Part shown: piece after piece, positions 33,669-42,737 of the stretch
How the letters are laid out: the number at the start of each line of letters is the position of its first letter
Numbering within the stretch: the first letter of the stretch is position 1
DNA from: Chryseobacterium sp. CH25
GTDB lineage: Bacteria; Bacteroidota; Bacteroidia; Flavobacteriales; Weeksellaceae
Direction: 5' to 3'
Assembly: GCF_004119455.1 (NCBI RefSeq)
Contig: NZ_NRQT01000002.1
Location: 552,695-616,694 of the forward strand
Length of the DNA: 64,000 bases
Made by a program: the position numbers and the translations under genes
Notes under the pieces: model-generated
What the model was told of the DNA's origin: nothing
The model's database searches: none
Seen by the model: only the letters and a program-made list of their open reading frames with translations

Positions 33669-34307
33669 TGTCTATGAGGTTAATTTAAATCATTTTATCA
33701 GGATGAGAAATCTCAGATAACAGTTTTAAATTTTGTACAGCTAGGTTTTGATTAAACATAATTATTATTTTGAAAATTGTTAATTTCTTAAATAAATTCT
33801 TGCTTTTTATATCAATAAATAGTGAAAAAAGTAAATGTTAAATTAAATTTATTAACCAAATTGATTAATGATAGAAAATCTATTATTTGAAAGTCTCATA
33901 GTTTTCATTGAATTAATTTAATTTTAATATATAATATTGTATATCAATGTGTTAATTGTTTGTTTTTGATTTTGTTTAAATAATTTTTTAACCTTGATTG
34001 AAGCTTGGTTAAGGTCTTGTTTTGTAACTCGAAATGTTAAAAAAATAATTTTCATATCATAAATGGTAATTTTTTTTGATTTAAAACAAAAAAAAAGGGT
34101 TGAAATTGTTCAAATTCTTTCTTTCGATATTAAAATTAAAAATATTTTTTCTCAGTCTTAAACTTAGAATTTTCTGTCTGGTACTGAACTTTTTATTGGT
34201 TGTAATAACTCTAATATATTGGAGTTATTATTTTTAAATACTAGTATATTTTTCTAATTATAATATTTTATACATTTAATAGGTCAAGCCAATCTAAAAA
34301 TGACAAT
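33669..34307. other. Long AT-rich intergenic region before the secreted-protein trio
   Basis: About 640 bases with very high A+T and no ORF or RNA I can recognise. Poly-T/A tracts occur throughout. A terminator-like hairpin lies at 34204-34236. The region probably holds the promoter(s) for the following operon, but no consensus -7 box is clear. Confidence 0.6.
34204..34236 (+). terminator. Terminator-like hairpin with no gene upstream
   Basis: Arms AATAACTC and GAGTTATT followed by ATTTTT, 72 bases before the first gene of the trio. It may end a short untranslated transcript or act as an attenuator. Confidence 0.5.
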
Positions 34308-35216
34308 ATGAAATTAGAATTTATTATCTTGATCTTTATTTTTTGCAATATAAAGATCGAGGCCCAAGTTGGTATTTCTAAAACCACGGGCTTTCAGCCA
34401 GACGTTCGAACCCAATTGCATGTAAAGCAAGACGATTACGCAGCCAGACTACCGAGAGCTAACACAGCTTCGGTATTGCCTTCCTCATTAACCGGTACAA
34501 CAGGAGACGGAACCCAAGGTTCTGTTATCTTTAACCGTGAAACAGGAAGTGTTGTTCAGAATGACGGAACAAGTTGGAAAATCTCAGACCCTATTGTGAC
34601 GACCATGAAAAATAATAAAATGGCCCGTTTTATAAGGAATGGAACCGTTACTACTACTTGCGATCCATGTGTTGTTTTACCATTCCCTAATTGTCTTATT
34701 GGATCTAATCAGCAATGTGCAGCAGTAGATGTACCTTTTACTACAGGAATACCTGCCCTGAATGAAATTTCAACGGACGTAGACCTGCTGAGTACAACAA
34801 GTAATGTAATTAATTTTAAAACTAGAGGCCTGTATAAAGTTTCATTTAAAAGTGGTGCGCTGAATGTAGGTACTCCTACTTGTATAGGAGCATCAACCAA
34901 TCTGTATTCCCGATTGAATTTAGAAATTAGTTCTGATAATGGAACAACGTGGAGACCTGTTAATAATACAGTAAGCAATACTACAGGCGGGTTGCTTTCA
35001 TTGGGATCAATACCTGTTGGGTCTATAGATGTGGGACAGTCTCTTGCATTTACTTATGTAGGGGTTTTTAATGCCAATGACAGAGCAAGACTGAGATTCT
35101 ACGGTAACCAGACTATGCTGGTAGGTGGCTGTGTGGGAAATAATATGTTTTTTGCGATGAACACTGCAGGAAATTCTATATCAGATATTATTGTTGAAAA
35201 AATAAATATGCAATAA
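34308..35216 (+). CDS. Secreted C1q-like/beta-jellyroll candidate, first of three paralogues
   Basis: A 302-residue exported protein (signal peptide ending IEAQ). N-terminal half: LHVKQDDYAARLPRANTAS and then GSVIFNRETGSVVQNDGTSW, a phage-tail-fibre-like module seen in many Bacteroidota surface proteins. C-terminal half: beta-rich, with the INFKTRGLYKVSF strand pair typical of the C1q/TNF-type jellyroll ('F-x-x-x-G-x-Y'). It contains several Cys. It is followed at once by two paralogues of the same plan (one-base gaps). No T9SS C-terminal sorting domain is evident. The receptor or ligand is unknown. Confidence 0.6.
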   Translation: MKLEFIILIFIFCNIKIEAQVGISKTTGFQPDVRTQLHVKQDDYAARLPRANTASVLPSSLTGTTGDGTQGSVIFNRETGSVVQNDGTSWKISDPIVTTMKNNKMARFIRNGTVTTTCDPCVVLPFPNCLIGSNQQCAAVDVPFTTGIPALNEISTDVDLLSTTSNVINFKTRGLYKVSFKSGALNVGTPTCIGASTNLYSRLNLEISSDNGTTWRPVNNTVSNTTGGLLSLGSIPVGSIDVGQSLAFTYVGVFNANDRARLRFYGNQTMLVGGCVGNNMFFAMNTAGNSISDIIVEKINMQ

Positions 35217-35217
35217 G

Positions 35218-36045
35218 ATGAAAAAGGTTACATTAATTATAGCACTTTTTTGCCAATACCTCTTGTTTTCCCAGGTAGGGATTGGTGGCGATATTTATAG
35301 CACAAAAAATATCGTAAAAGTTTTAGACGGAACCAAAGGAGCCATACTTCCTTTTTCCAACAGTTTTACTTCATTTCCGCAATACAATGCTGGAGTAACA
35401 GATAAATTTAATGATTATCCCAATCTTGTAGGAGGGCTTATCTACAGTAAAGCAGATGACCAGTATTATAAATATGATGGCTATGCCTGGAATCCTGCAA
35501 GACAAATTCAGGGAATATATCAGCCTAAAGGCTCAAGACTTGGAATCTCTTCAGGAATTTCAATCCCTTGTATTGCTTTTGGTTTAGGAATATGCCTTTC
35601 AACTGGTTCTGCAGTTTACTTAGCTCCGGATGATAAAAGTGAGGTTCTTGTAGATAATCTTACATTAAAGAATGCAAGTAATGTTACAATAAAACTGGCA
35701 GGAATCTATGATGTAGGTGCTGCTTTAGGTTTTACCGGTGGATCTCTTGGTGCACAGGTAGGTGTTACAGAATTTAAGCTGACACTACAGGTTAGATATA
35801 CTCCTGCAGGAAATTGGGAAACAATCGTTACGAAGTCCAATTATTCACTCATATTCGTTATAGATACAAATGGAAATAAAACATGCAGTTTTGCCCAGAC
35901 GCTTTCTTTACCGGTAGGAGCTGAGTTAAGGGTTATTCCTACCATCAGAACCATTGGTGGATCTGGTGGATCATTATCCGCTTATGGTACAGATGCCAAT
36001 TCAATTAATTCTTATCTCGCAGCACGTTTAATTAAAGCTTATTAA
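35218..36045 (+). CDS. Secreted paralogue, second of three
   Basis: A 275-residue protein with a signal peptide (cleavage near FSQ). It keeps the plan of the first gene: KGAILPFSNSF, then GGLIYSKADDQYYKYDGYAWNPA (in two adjoining parts; the 'G-x-I-Y ... YDG-x-x-W' stem module), then a beta-rich domain with IKLAGIYDVGAALGF. Its Cys residues differ from the first. Start codon ATG 35218 lies one base beyond the previous stop, so translation is coupled. Confidence 0.6.
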   Translation: MKKVTLIIALFCQYLLFSQVGIGGDIYSTKNIVKVLDGTKGAILPFSNSFTSFPQYNAGVTDKFNDYPNLVGGLIYSKADDQYYKYDGYAWNPARQIQGIYQPKGSRLGISSGISIPCIAFGLGICLSTGSAVYLAPDDKSEVLVDNLTLKNASNVTIKLAGIYDVGAALGFTGGSLGAQVGVTEFKLTLQVRYTPAGNWETIVTKSNYSLIFVIDTNGNKTCSFAQTLSLPVGAELRVIPTIRTIGGSGGSLSAYGTDANSINSYLAARLIKAY

Positions 36046-36046
36046 G

Positions 36047-36823
36047 ATGAAAAAATATATATTCGGACTGTCTTTATTGGCGATCAATATGTACAGTGCA
36101 CAGGTGAATTTCACCAGTATCTCTAATCCGGACTCTAACGCCAGCGGAAATGATAAGGTAATGATGTATATTACCAATACCAACGAAGCAACTGGGGTGA
36201 AAGGATTTGGTCTTCCGGCAGTGAACGCTGTAGTAGATCTTCCTTATACAGGAGCAAGTGCTCCCGTAACCAGGATAGAAGAATTGAGAGGGATGCTTTT
36301 GTTTGTTAAAAGCACGGGTGAGGTAATGGTTTTTGATGGTCTGGTATGGAGTAAGGCTTTTGAAATAGAATCAGATAATATCTCAAGGTTCCGGTTGAAT
36401 GCTGTGTCAACAACGGATGGGACTGCTTTTCTACCCATTAATAACACCATTGATAAACCCAATTTCCTTGCTGATCCGTTAAAACTGAAAACAAATGTCC
36501 CTACTACAGGAGCTGATCTTAACAGGTTGTATATCAGGCAGACCGGGCTGTATAGGGTTAATGTAAATCTTAATTTTACAGGTCCTGCAGGATCATTTAG
36601 CAACAGATTAGGAGCCAGTTTATACCTGAATGATGTGAAAAGATTTCAATTGTTGGAAGATACTGTTAACTTTGATGGAACCAACAGAAAGATCAGTTTA
36701 GATATTTCAGTATATGCGGTTCAGGGACAGTATATTACACTGGAGTCTATTACAGAAGTAAGTGGTACAACCAATTATACAGTTACCAATGACAGCTATG
36801 TAACGGTAGAAAAAGTATTATAA
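36047..36823 (+). CDS. Secreted paralogue, third of three
   Basis: A 258-residue protein with a signal peptide (cleavage near YSAQ). The stem is KGFGLPAVNAVVDL with GMLLFVKSTGEVMVFDGLVW; the C-terminal domain has YIRQTGLYRVNVNL and ends TVEKVL. It lacks the Cys pairs of the first copy. Sequence identity to its neighbours is low outside the shared plan, so the duplication is old. It closes the operon. Confidence 0.6.
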   Translation: MKKYIFGLSLLAINMYSAQVNFTSISNPDSNASGNDKVMMYITNTNEATGVKGFGLPAVNAVVDLPYTGASAPVTRIEELRGMLLFVKSTGEVMVFDGLVWSKAFEIESDNISRFRLNAVSTTDGTAFLPINNTIDKPNFLADPLKLKTNVPTTGADLNRLYIRQTGLYRVNVNLNFTGPAGSFSNRLGASLYLNDVKRFQLLEDTVNFDGTNRKISLDISVYAVQGQYITLESITEVSGTTNYTVTNDSYVTVEKVL

Positions 36824-36924
36824 CTCTAAACGAATCTTAATATTTCAATGAATATCACTCTTAAACTTTTAAGGGTGATATTTTTATTCCATATCAATAA
36901 TTTCGGCATTTGCTGAATCTTTTA

Positions 36925-36932
36925 TAGCTTTG
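36925..36932 (+). promoter_or_regulatory. -7 promoter box of the class III aminotransferase gene
   Basis: TAGCTTTG. An upstream TTG frame extension begins inside this box, so ATG 36951 (or 36957) is the start. Confidence 0.55.
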
Positions 36933-36950
36933 CTGAAATTTTTTGAGACA

Positions 36951-38132
36951 ATGGAAATGCACAAAGATTTTTTTATATATCAAGCACAAACCACCAAATT
37001 TGCGGCAGGTTTTGAAGTTGAAAAAGCAGAAGGAAACTATATTTACGGTACAGATGGTAGAAAATATCTTGATTTTGTAGCAGGTGTTTCTGCCAATACA
37101 TTAGGACATTCACACCCAAAAGTAGTGAATGCTATCAAGGAACAGGCAGATAAGTATCTTCACGTAATGGTGTACGGAGAATATGCTCAGGAAAAGCCAA
37201 TTGCATTATGTAAGTTGCTTGCAGAAGCTACTCCGGAACCTTTGGAAGTGACTTATCTTGTAAATAGTGGTGCAGAAGCCATTGACGGAAGTTTAAAGCT
37301 TGCTAAAAGATATACAGGAAGAGAAGAAATTATTTCCTTTAAAAATTCTTATCACGGGAATACTCATGGTGCATTAAGTGTGTCAGGAAATGAAAATCAT
37401 AAAAGAGAATTCCGTCCGTTACTACCTATGGTTAGTTTTATCGAATTCAATAATGAAAATGAATTTGAGAAGATTACAGAAAAAACAGCCTGTGTTATTC
37501 TGGAAACCATTCAGGGTGCAGCTGGATTTCTGGTTCCGAATGATGATTATCTGATTAAGCTGAAAAAAAGATGTGAAGAAGTAGGAGCGCTTTTAATTCT
37601 TGATGAAATTCAACCCGGATTTGGAAGAACAGGAAAACTATTCTCATTTGAACATTTTGGTATCGTTCCCGATATCCTTGTTATGGGAAAAGGAATGGGT
37701 GGTGGAGTTCCGGTAGGAGCTTTTATGAGTTCAAGAAAAATTATGGAAACATTATCGCATTCTCCAAAACTGGGACATGTTACTACTTTTGGAGGAAATC
37801 CACTAATTGCTGCAGCCAGTTATGCTACTTTGAAAGAAGTATTGGAAAGTGGTTTAATGGATGAAATTGAAGAAAAAGAAAAACTGTTCAGAGAACTTCT
37901 GGTACATCCAAAGATTAAAAATATAAATGGTAAAGGGTTAATGCTTGCAGTAAACCTTGGAGAACCGGAATATACCTTACATGTAGCTAAAAGATGTATG
38001 GAAAACGGGCTTATTGTTTTCTGGCAATTGTATAGAAATGAATATTTGAGAATCTCCCCACCGCTTACATTATCTCTTGATGAAATCAGAAAAGGCTGTG
38101 AAATTATTTTACAGATTCTAGACGAGGAATAA
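36951..38132 (+). CDS. Class III aminotransferase (acetylornithine/ornithine type)
   Basis: A 393-residue fold-type I PLP enzyme. Motifs: [15 protein letters not shown], the PLP-ring stacking SYHGNTHG, the Asp of [12 protein letters not shown] and the Schiff-base Lys in [11 protein letters not shown] near residue 247, then GGNPLIAAA. This set fits the acetylornithine/ornithine aminotransferase subgroup, but arginine genes are absent nearby, so a lysine, 4-aminobutyrate or ornithine substrate stays open. Start ATG 36951 is chosen because the in-frame TTG 36930 falls in the promoter. Confidence 0.85.
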   Translation: MEMHKDFFIYQAQTTKFAAGFEVEKAEGNYIYGTDGRKYLDFVAGVSANTLGHSHPKVVNAIKEQADKYLHVMVYGEYAQEKPIALCKLLAEATPEPLEVTYLVNSGAEAIDGSLKLAKRYTGREEIISFKNSYHGNTHGALSVSGNENHKREFRPLLPMVSFIEFNNENEFEKITEKTACVILETIQGAAGFLVPNDDYLIKLKKRCEEVGALLILDEIQPGFGRTGKLFSFEHFGIVPDILVMGKGMGGGVPVGAFMSSRKIMETLSHSPKLGHVTTFGGNPLIAAASYATLKEVLESGLMDEIEEKEKLFRELLVHPKIKNINGKGLMLAVNLGEPEYTLHVAKRCMENGLIVFWQLYRNEYLRISPPLTLSLDEIRKGCEIILQILDEE

Positions 38133-38198
38133 GCAATTTTTTATAAAGTTTTGAATAAATAAAAAAAATATATACTTTCGCAGCGTAAAAAAATAACC

Positions 38199-39272
38199 AT
38201 GAAAAAAATTATTTTATTCACTGGGATAGGACTTGCTACTATCCTGGGGATTCAAGCCTGCGGAAGTTCAGATGATTCTATTACTGAAAATCGTACCACA
38301 ACAGTAGCACAGGACAAGGAGAATATCAAAAAAACAATCAATAGTTTCTATGATAAACTGAATGTATTGGATGATGGTGATCTGTCAAAATATATTTTAT
38401 ACACCATGTTCAACAATACTGCACAAGAGTATGATGATAGCTATTTAAATAATGTTATCGAAAGTTTTGAAACCCAATTTGGAGAGGTTCTGATCAATAA
38501 TAAACTACAGTTTGCAACTAAATTGGGAGTTTATACCTATAATAATACTACAGGACAATGGGCTAAGACGGGAAACTCTACGGGTATTGTTCTTAAATTC
38601 CCATCGGTTAAAAATCAGGCAGCTGTTGACGGAGAATTAGCACTTACCTCTTATTCTGATATTCAGACAAGCTATAATTCAGAAACCATTTGGCTTCCTA
38701 AAACTTTTGATCTTACATTAAAGAGAAATGATAATACAATCTTTAGTATGAATTTATCAAATGTTACGTTTGATAACAGTACTAATTTCAGTATGCCAAT
38801 CAGTGCCAATATCAAAATATTTGCTTCCCCTTGGACGCAGACTATTGTATGGCAGAGAAATTCAAGCAAAGAATTTCAGTTCAAATATAATGCTGCTACT
38901 CCTCAAGGTGCAAACAGTGAGGTAATTGCAAATGTTACATTAAAACATACTGATTATGCTAATATTTCATCCAAGGACGATTTTAAAGCAGTTTCAGTAT
39001 CTGTAACGGAAGGGAACCTTAAAATTACGGGTAGTATGAATTTAGAAGCATTGGCAGCTATTAATGATCCTACAGACAGCCAGATCAACGCAAACTCTAA
39101 GGCTCAGGTATATTATTCCGGACAAAAAGTTGGAGAGATCATCTATAAAACAGTAAATGGACAAGGAGAATTCTTTATTGTTTATGCCGATGGAACCACT
39201 GAAAATACAGATGTATATATTGGAGATTTTGAACAGAAGATCAAAGCTATATTCGCAAACTATATCAAATAA
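38199..39272 (+). CDS. Lipoprotein of unknown function, 357 aa
   Basis: A lipoprotein with signal and lipobox GIQAC (Cys near residue 21), then an acidic Ser/Asp linker. The mature part is a beta- and Asn/Thr-rich domain (YTMFNNTAQEYDDSYL, IVLKFPSVKNQAAVDG, NATPQG...). I do not recognise a family. It may be surface-exposed. The -7 box of its promoter (near 38173) reads TACTTTCG, a weak match. A strong terminator hairpin follows directly. Confidence 0.6.
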   Translation: MKKIILFTGIGLATILGIQACGSSDDSITENRTTTVAQDKENIKKTINSFYDKLNVLDDGDLSKYILYTMFNNTAQEYDDSYLNNVIESFETQFGEVLINNKLQFATKLGVYTYNNTTGQWAKTGNSTGIVLKFPSVKNQAAVDGELALTSYSDIQTSYNSETIWLPKTFDLTLKRNDNTIFSMNLSNVTFDNSTNFSMPISANIKIFASPWTQTIVWQRNSSKEFQFKYNAATPQGANSEVIANVTLKHTDYANISSKDDFKAVSVSVTEGNLKITGSMNLEALAAINDPTDSQINANSKAQVYYSGQKVGEIIYKTVNGQGEFFIVYADGTTENTDVYIGDFEQKIKAIFANYIK

Positions 39273-39290
39273 TATCACAAAAAAAGATAC

Positions 39291-39327
39291 ACATCTCAAA
39301 GACTTATAAATCTTTGAGATGTTTTTA
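39291..39327 (+). terminator. Terminator abutting the next start codon
   Basis: Perfect twelve-base arms ACATCTCAAAGA and TCTTTGAGATGT around CTTATAAA, then TTTTATT. The next ORF starts at 39330, three bases after the T-run. Confidence 0.85.
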
Positions 39328-39329
39328 TT

Positions 39330-39896
39330 ATGAAACGTACTATTCCCGCATTTTTCTTTCTTTTCTTTTCGTTCCTGTGCTTAGCCCAGACCCAGAAAGA
39401 TACTTTATTTACAATTCCCAAACATCAGATAGGTATTGGGATTAACAAGTTTATTAAATCCATTTTTGCATCCGATGATAATGCAATGGTTATTAATTAT
39501 CGGTATTCACCACAGGGTAAATGGTCCTACAGAACTGGGTTTGATTATAAAAAAGATGGTAGTGAAGGAGGTTTTACACAGTTTGCTATGAAACTTGGGG
39601 TAGACAGAAACCTTAAAAGATACCGAAACTGGAACTTCTATTATGGTGTCGATGCTTTTATGAGATATTCTAATTACAAGAATATTAATAAACCCCAGTA
39701 TGATAATGGAATAGGAGCTTTCATTGGAGTACAGTATTTCATTTCTCCGCATTTTTCTATTTCTACGGAGCCGATGTTTTATTACAAATACATTTATATA
39801 GTAGATCGCGACACCTTTCAGAAGGATAAAAAGACAGGATGGAGTGAAACTGGATTCGGAAAAATAGGCTTTGTTGAATTAAATTTCCACTTTTAA
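39330..39896 (+). CDS. Small secreted outer-membrane beta-barrel-like protein
   Basis: A 188-residue protein with a signal peptide ending CLAQ. The rest has alternating aromatic strands (WSYRTGFDYKKD, WNFYYGVDAFMRYSNY, GIGAFIGVQYFISPHFSI) and a C-terminal Phe after GFVELNFHF, the pattern of an eight-strand barrel protein. No enzyme motif is present. No promoter fits between the terminator and its ATG, so expression may need read-through. Confidence 0.55.
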   Translation: MKRTIPAFFFLFFSFLCLAQTQKDTLFTIPKHQIGIGINKFIKSIFASDDNAMVINYRYSPQGKWSYRTGFDYKKDGSEGGFTQFAMKLGVDRNLKRYRNWNFYYGVDAFMRYSNYKNINKPQYDNGIGAFIGVQYFISPHFSISTEPMFYYKYIYIVDRDTFQKDKKTGWSETGFGKIGFVELNFHF

Positions 39897-39927
39897 AAGA
39901 ACTAAGATTGTTTCAGACAGTCAATGT

Positions 39928-39957
39928 AAATCTTTCCGTAATGGAGAGATTTTTTTT
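39928..39957 (+). terminator. Terminator of the small barrel gene
   Basis: Arms AAATCTTTCC and GGAGAGATTT (one G-U) then seven T. Confidence 0.8.
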
Positions 39958-40112
39958 ATGCTTTACATGGAAGTTTTAAAGCTTAATACTTAACATAATA
40001 CATATTTATAATCTCTGATAAATATCATGCAGATTCTTTAAAAAAGTAACTGCAATTTTGTGTAATAAAAAAATTAATTTATATATTGCGGGACGATAAA
40101 AACAAAGATTAT

Positions 40113-40499
40113 ATGGCGAAACATAAAGTCCATTACGAATTTCCAATGCATTGTTTATCAGAGATTTTATATGAATATCTGGCTACTGCAGAGGGGTTGT
40201 CTGAATGGTTTGCGGATGAGGTTACAGAGAAAGGCGATGATTTCTTTTTTAGCTGGGGTGGAGGCCCTGCAGAAAAGGCCACTTTGATCAGATATAAGCC
40301 TGAAGGTTTCGTGCGTTTTAGATGGGAAGAAGATGAGGGAACTAAAAACTTCTTTGAAATGACTATCACCATAGATGATATTACAGAAGATCTGGCACTG
40401 AATATTACAGATTTCTGTGAAGAAGGTGATGAAGAAGAAAACGCAATGTATTGGGAGAATCTTATTGAGAACCTCAGAATAAAATTAGGTGCTGCATAA
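40113..40499 (+). CDS. START-like domain protein
   Basis: A 128-residue protein of the SRPBCC/START-like (AHSA1-type) fold, with the core FPMHCLSEILYEYLATAEGLSEWFADEV, then FFFSWGGGPAEKATLIRYKPE, and a C-terminal acidic helix (NAMYWENLIENL). It is typical of a Flavobacteriia family that binds a lipid-like or aromatic ligand, but no ligand is known. A TTG extension to 40086 is not needed; ATG 40113 gives the family start. The next gene, a degenerate class IV aminotransferase, begins 77 bases later. Confidence 0.78.
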   Translation: MAKHKVHYEFPMHCLSEILYEYLATAEGLSEWFADEVTEKGDDFFFSWGGGPAEKATLIRYKPEGFVRFRWEEDEGTKNFFEMTITIDDITEDLALNITDFCEEGDEEENAMYWENLIENLRIKLGAA

Positions 40500-40576
40500 T
40501 GCAGGACTGTATCAAATGATAAAACTGATGAACGATTTATCGTTCATTATTTTTTGTAAATAAATCACATCGAAAA

Positions 40577-41392
40577 TTGGAAAATCAATATTTTACGTCA
40601 GACGAATTGAATATAAAGAACAGAGCCTTTCTTTGGGGCGATGCAGTGAAGGTTTCTTTCTTTGTAAGAGACGGCAGATTGATCATGGATGAAGAATGCT
40701 ATTTCTTCCTGATGGCTTCCATGAGAAAGATGAGAATGAATATTCCCTTAACCTATACACTGGAGTTTTTCCAGTTACTGTTCCAGAAAGAGGTTATAGA
40801 TGGGAAAGGAATCCAGAATGGAATTATCAATTTCCAGGTATTTAGAAACCAGGATGCCCTAACATTGGCAAAATCCTCAATTTCCTACTTTTATGAAGTT
40901 GAAGTAAAAGATGATGTACTGGCAGTTCATCAGAGACCTCTGGATATGGATCTGATCAAGGAAATCAATGTAAATAATAATCTCTTAAGTAATATCAGAG
41001 TACATTGTCCTGAAAATATCTACGGAGGAATTTACGCCCAGGAAAATGATCTTGATGATGTTATCCTTTTAAATCCTAATAAAAGAATTGCCCGTACTAC
41101 TTCCGGTAACCTTTTATTTATGGAAGGAAATGTGATTAAAGTTCCAAAACAGACCGAAGGAGCTTACATATCTCCTTTAATGGAAAACTTTGTTACTTTT
41201 TTACATAAAAATAACCTGGCAGATATCCAGGAACACGAGATTATTGCATTTGAATCTCAGAAAGCAGAAGAAATTTTAATGATTTCTGATGAGAAAGGCA
41301 TATTTTCTGTAGGTAAAATAAGAAATAAAACCTTTGAAACTTCCCGATTTACAGAATTGGTAGAAAGCTGGAAAAAGAGTTTTAACTCATAA
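40577..41392 (+). CDS. Class IV aminotransferase-like protein lacking the catalytic lysine
   Basis: A 271-residue fold-type IV PLP-enzyme relative (branched-chain aminotransferase/4-amino-4-deoxychorismate lyase family). Landmarks are the N-terminal FLWGDAVKVSFF (18-29), the LLNPNKRIARTTSGNLLFMEGN strand in two parts, and QTEGAYISPLM. At the Schiff-base position, where active homologues read I-K-T-N-N-K-L, this protein reads I-N-V-N-N-N-L (130-136), so Asn 131 replaces the Lys. It starts at TTG 40577; no ATG is near. Activity is doubtful and it may be a PLP- or ligand-binding pseudoenzyme. Confidence 0.75.
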   Translation: MENQYFTSDELNIKNRAFLWGDAVKVSFFVRDGRLIMDEECYFFLMASMRKMRMNIPLTYTLEFFQLLFQKEVIDGKGIQNGIINFQVFRNQDALTLAKSSISYFYEVEVKDDVLAVHQRPLDMDLIKEINVNNNLLSNIRVHCPENIYGGIYAQENDLDDVILLNPNKRIARTTSGNLLFMEGNVIKVPKQTEGAYISPLMENFVTFLHKNNLADIQEHEIIAFESQKAEEILMISDEKGIFSVGKIRNKTFETSRFTELVESWKKSFNS

Positions 41393-41398
41393 ATTGAC

Positions 41399-41443
41399 AA
41401 ACCCGGTAAACAACAAAGTTACAAAGTCCTTTACCGGGTTTTA
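41399..41443. terminator. Bidirectional terminator between aminotransferase-like and amidase genes
   Basis: Twelve-base arms AAACCCGGTAAA-type with complement TTTACCGGGTTT, long loop, T-run on the plus strand. Confidence 0.8.
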
Positions 41444-41473
41444 TTCTGAGTAAATCAGAAATTGTTTCTTTAT

Positions 41474-42058
41474 TTAATTTTCGTTGATAATGTCAACGAA
41501 TTTCTGTGCGATTTCCTTTTGTCCGTTTTCACTGGTAATATAAGCTCTGTCTGAAGAATTATTGAGGAATCCCAATTCAACCAATACAGCAGGTGCTTTT
41601 GTTTCTCTTAGCATATGAAGATTATTGCGTTCTTCAATTTTACGGACTTTGAATTTTTTATAGATTTTTCCTGCCAGTTTTTTTGAATCTTCAGAGTTCT
41701 GAACATATACTTCAGTACCCCGCATAGAGGTCTCTTGCTGAAGAGAGGTGTTAACATGAAGTGAGATGACCATTTCAGGGTTCAGTTTGTTGATTTGGCT
41801 GGTTCTCTCGGAAAGGCTGGGATAAGTGTCTTCGCTTCTAATTAAAACTACTTCATATTGATCCTGATTTTCATTAAGTTTCTGTATTTCTCTGGCAATA
41901 CTTAATGTAATATCTTTTTCATTAAAATTACCATATACGGCACCATGATCATTGCCACCATGACCAGCGTCTATGACAATATATTTCTTGTTAAGAGGAG
42001 TAAAGGATAAAAAAGCAGTCGAAAAGATTGATAAAGCAAGTAATGTAATACCTTTCAT
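41474..42058 (-). CDS. N-acetylmuramoyl-L-alanine amidase
   Basis: A 194-residue secreted Amidase_3 zinc enzyme. After a signal peptide, motifs DAGHGGNDHG, the NEKDITL Glu, SLHVN and the late AVLVELGFLNN supply the zinc ligands and catalytic Glu. It cleaves the bond between MurNAc and L-Ala in periplasmic peptidoglycan, in cell separation or turnover. No AMIN or LytM partner is next to it. It converges on the class IV aminotransferase gene. Confidence 0.9.
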   Translation of the reverse strand: MKGITLLALSIFSTAFLSFTPLNKKYIVIDAGHGGNDHGAVYGNFNEKDITLSIAREIQKLNENQDQYEVVLIRSEDTYPSLSERTSQINKLNPEMVISLHVNTSLQQETSMRGTEVYVQNSEDSKKLAGKIYKKFKVRKIEERNNLHMLRETKAPAVLVELGFLNNSSDRAYITSENGQKEIAQKFVDIINEN

Positions 42059-42161
42059 TTCAGTGATTTTGGTTTTTCAAAGAACGGAAAAACTTTCTTT
42101 AAAATTGGTTAACAAAATCCTAAAATTTGTTAATTATTTTGCTTATCTGGAAAGGATATCG

Positions 42162-42713
42162 CTAGTTTAATGAAATATCTTCAGGAGAATTGGCCCAAAG
42201 TAGGAATTCACCACCAAGGTTCTGCATGATAGATTTCCATAAAGTCTGATCATTCGGAAGAGTGTAATCAAGATTATAAACATCCACTACCGTCCACATC
42301 TTTCTCTGAACCTCGCTGTCTAGTTGATTAGGAGCCCATCCGGAATATCCGGAAAAGATTTTTACATTGTGAATATCCAGTTCATTCGCTAATACAGCAT
42401 TGATGATACGCTCAATATCTTCGGTAAGGTAATATTCATCAGTAATATCTGTATAAACCTCAGTTACTTTTTCATCACCTTTTACAATGAAAAATACCTT
42501 GTCATTTTCCACAGGCCCACCATCATACACCTCAATTTTAAAATCAAAGAAATCTTTGAATTTACTGCTCATCTGACTGTTTTTTTTATTCAGTATCAAA
42601 CCAAAAGCACCGCTTTCGTTATGTTCAATAACCAATACTACCGATCTGGAAAAAATATCGCCGGAAATGTCAGGTGTCGAGATTAATATTTTACCTTTGT
42701 ATGAGTGATTCAT
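42162..42713 (-). CDS. YqgE/AlgH family protein
   Basis: A 183-residue protein with the family opening GKILISTPDISGDIFSRSVVLVIEHNESGAFGLILNK in two parts, and later DGGPVENDKVFFI and FSGYSGWAPNQLDSE. The family is widespread, of uncertain function. The frame could extend to 42806 but ATG 42713 matches the conserved start. A TAAATTTG box sits three bases before ATG. pdxH diverges 24 bases away. Confidence 0.9.
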   Translation of the reverse strand: MNHSYKGKILISTPDISGDIFSRSVVLVIEHNESGAFGLILNKKNSQMSSKFKDFFDFKIEVYDGGPVENDKVFFIVKGDEKVTEVYTDITDEYYLTEDIERIINAVLANELDIHNVKIFSGYSGWAPNQLDSEVQRKMWTVVDVYNLDYTLPNDQTLWKSIMQNLGGEFLLWANSPEDISLN

Positions 42714-42716
42714 ACT

Positions 42717-42724
42717 CAAATTTA
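42717..42724 (-). promoter_or_regulatory. -7 promoter box of yqgE
   Basis: TAAATTTG on the minus strand, three bases before ATG 42713; leaderless arrangement. A short inverted repeat GTATGA...TCATAC (42699-42715) overlaps the start. Confidence 0.55.
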
Positions 42725-42737
42725 ATAAAAAATATTT

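Noticed and set aside
34308..36823. Prophage tail-fibre region
   Set aside because: The stem motif is phage-like, but each protein has a signal peptide and there are no capsid, tail, integrase or lysis genes nearby.
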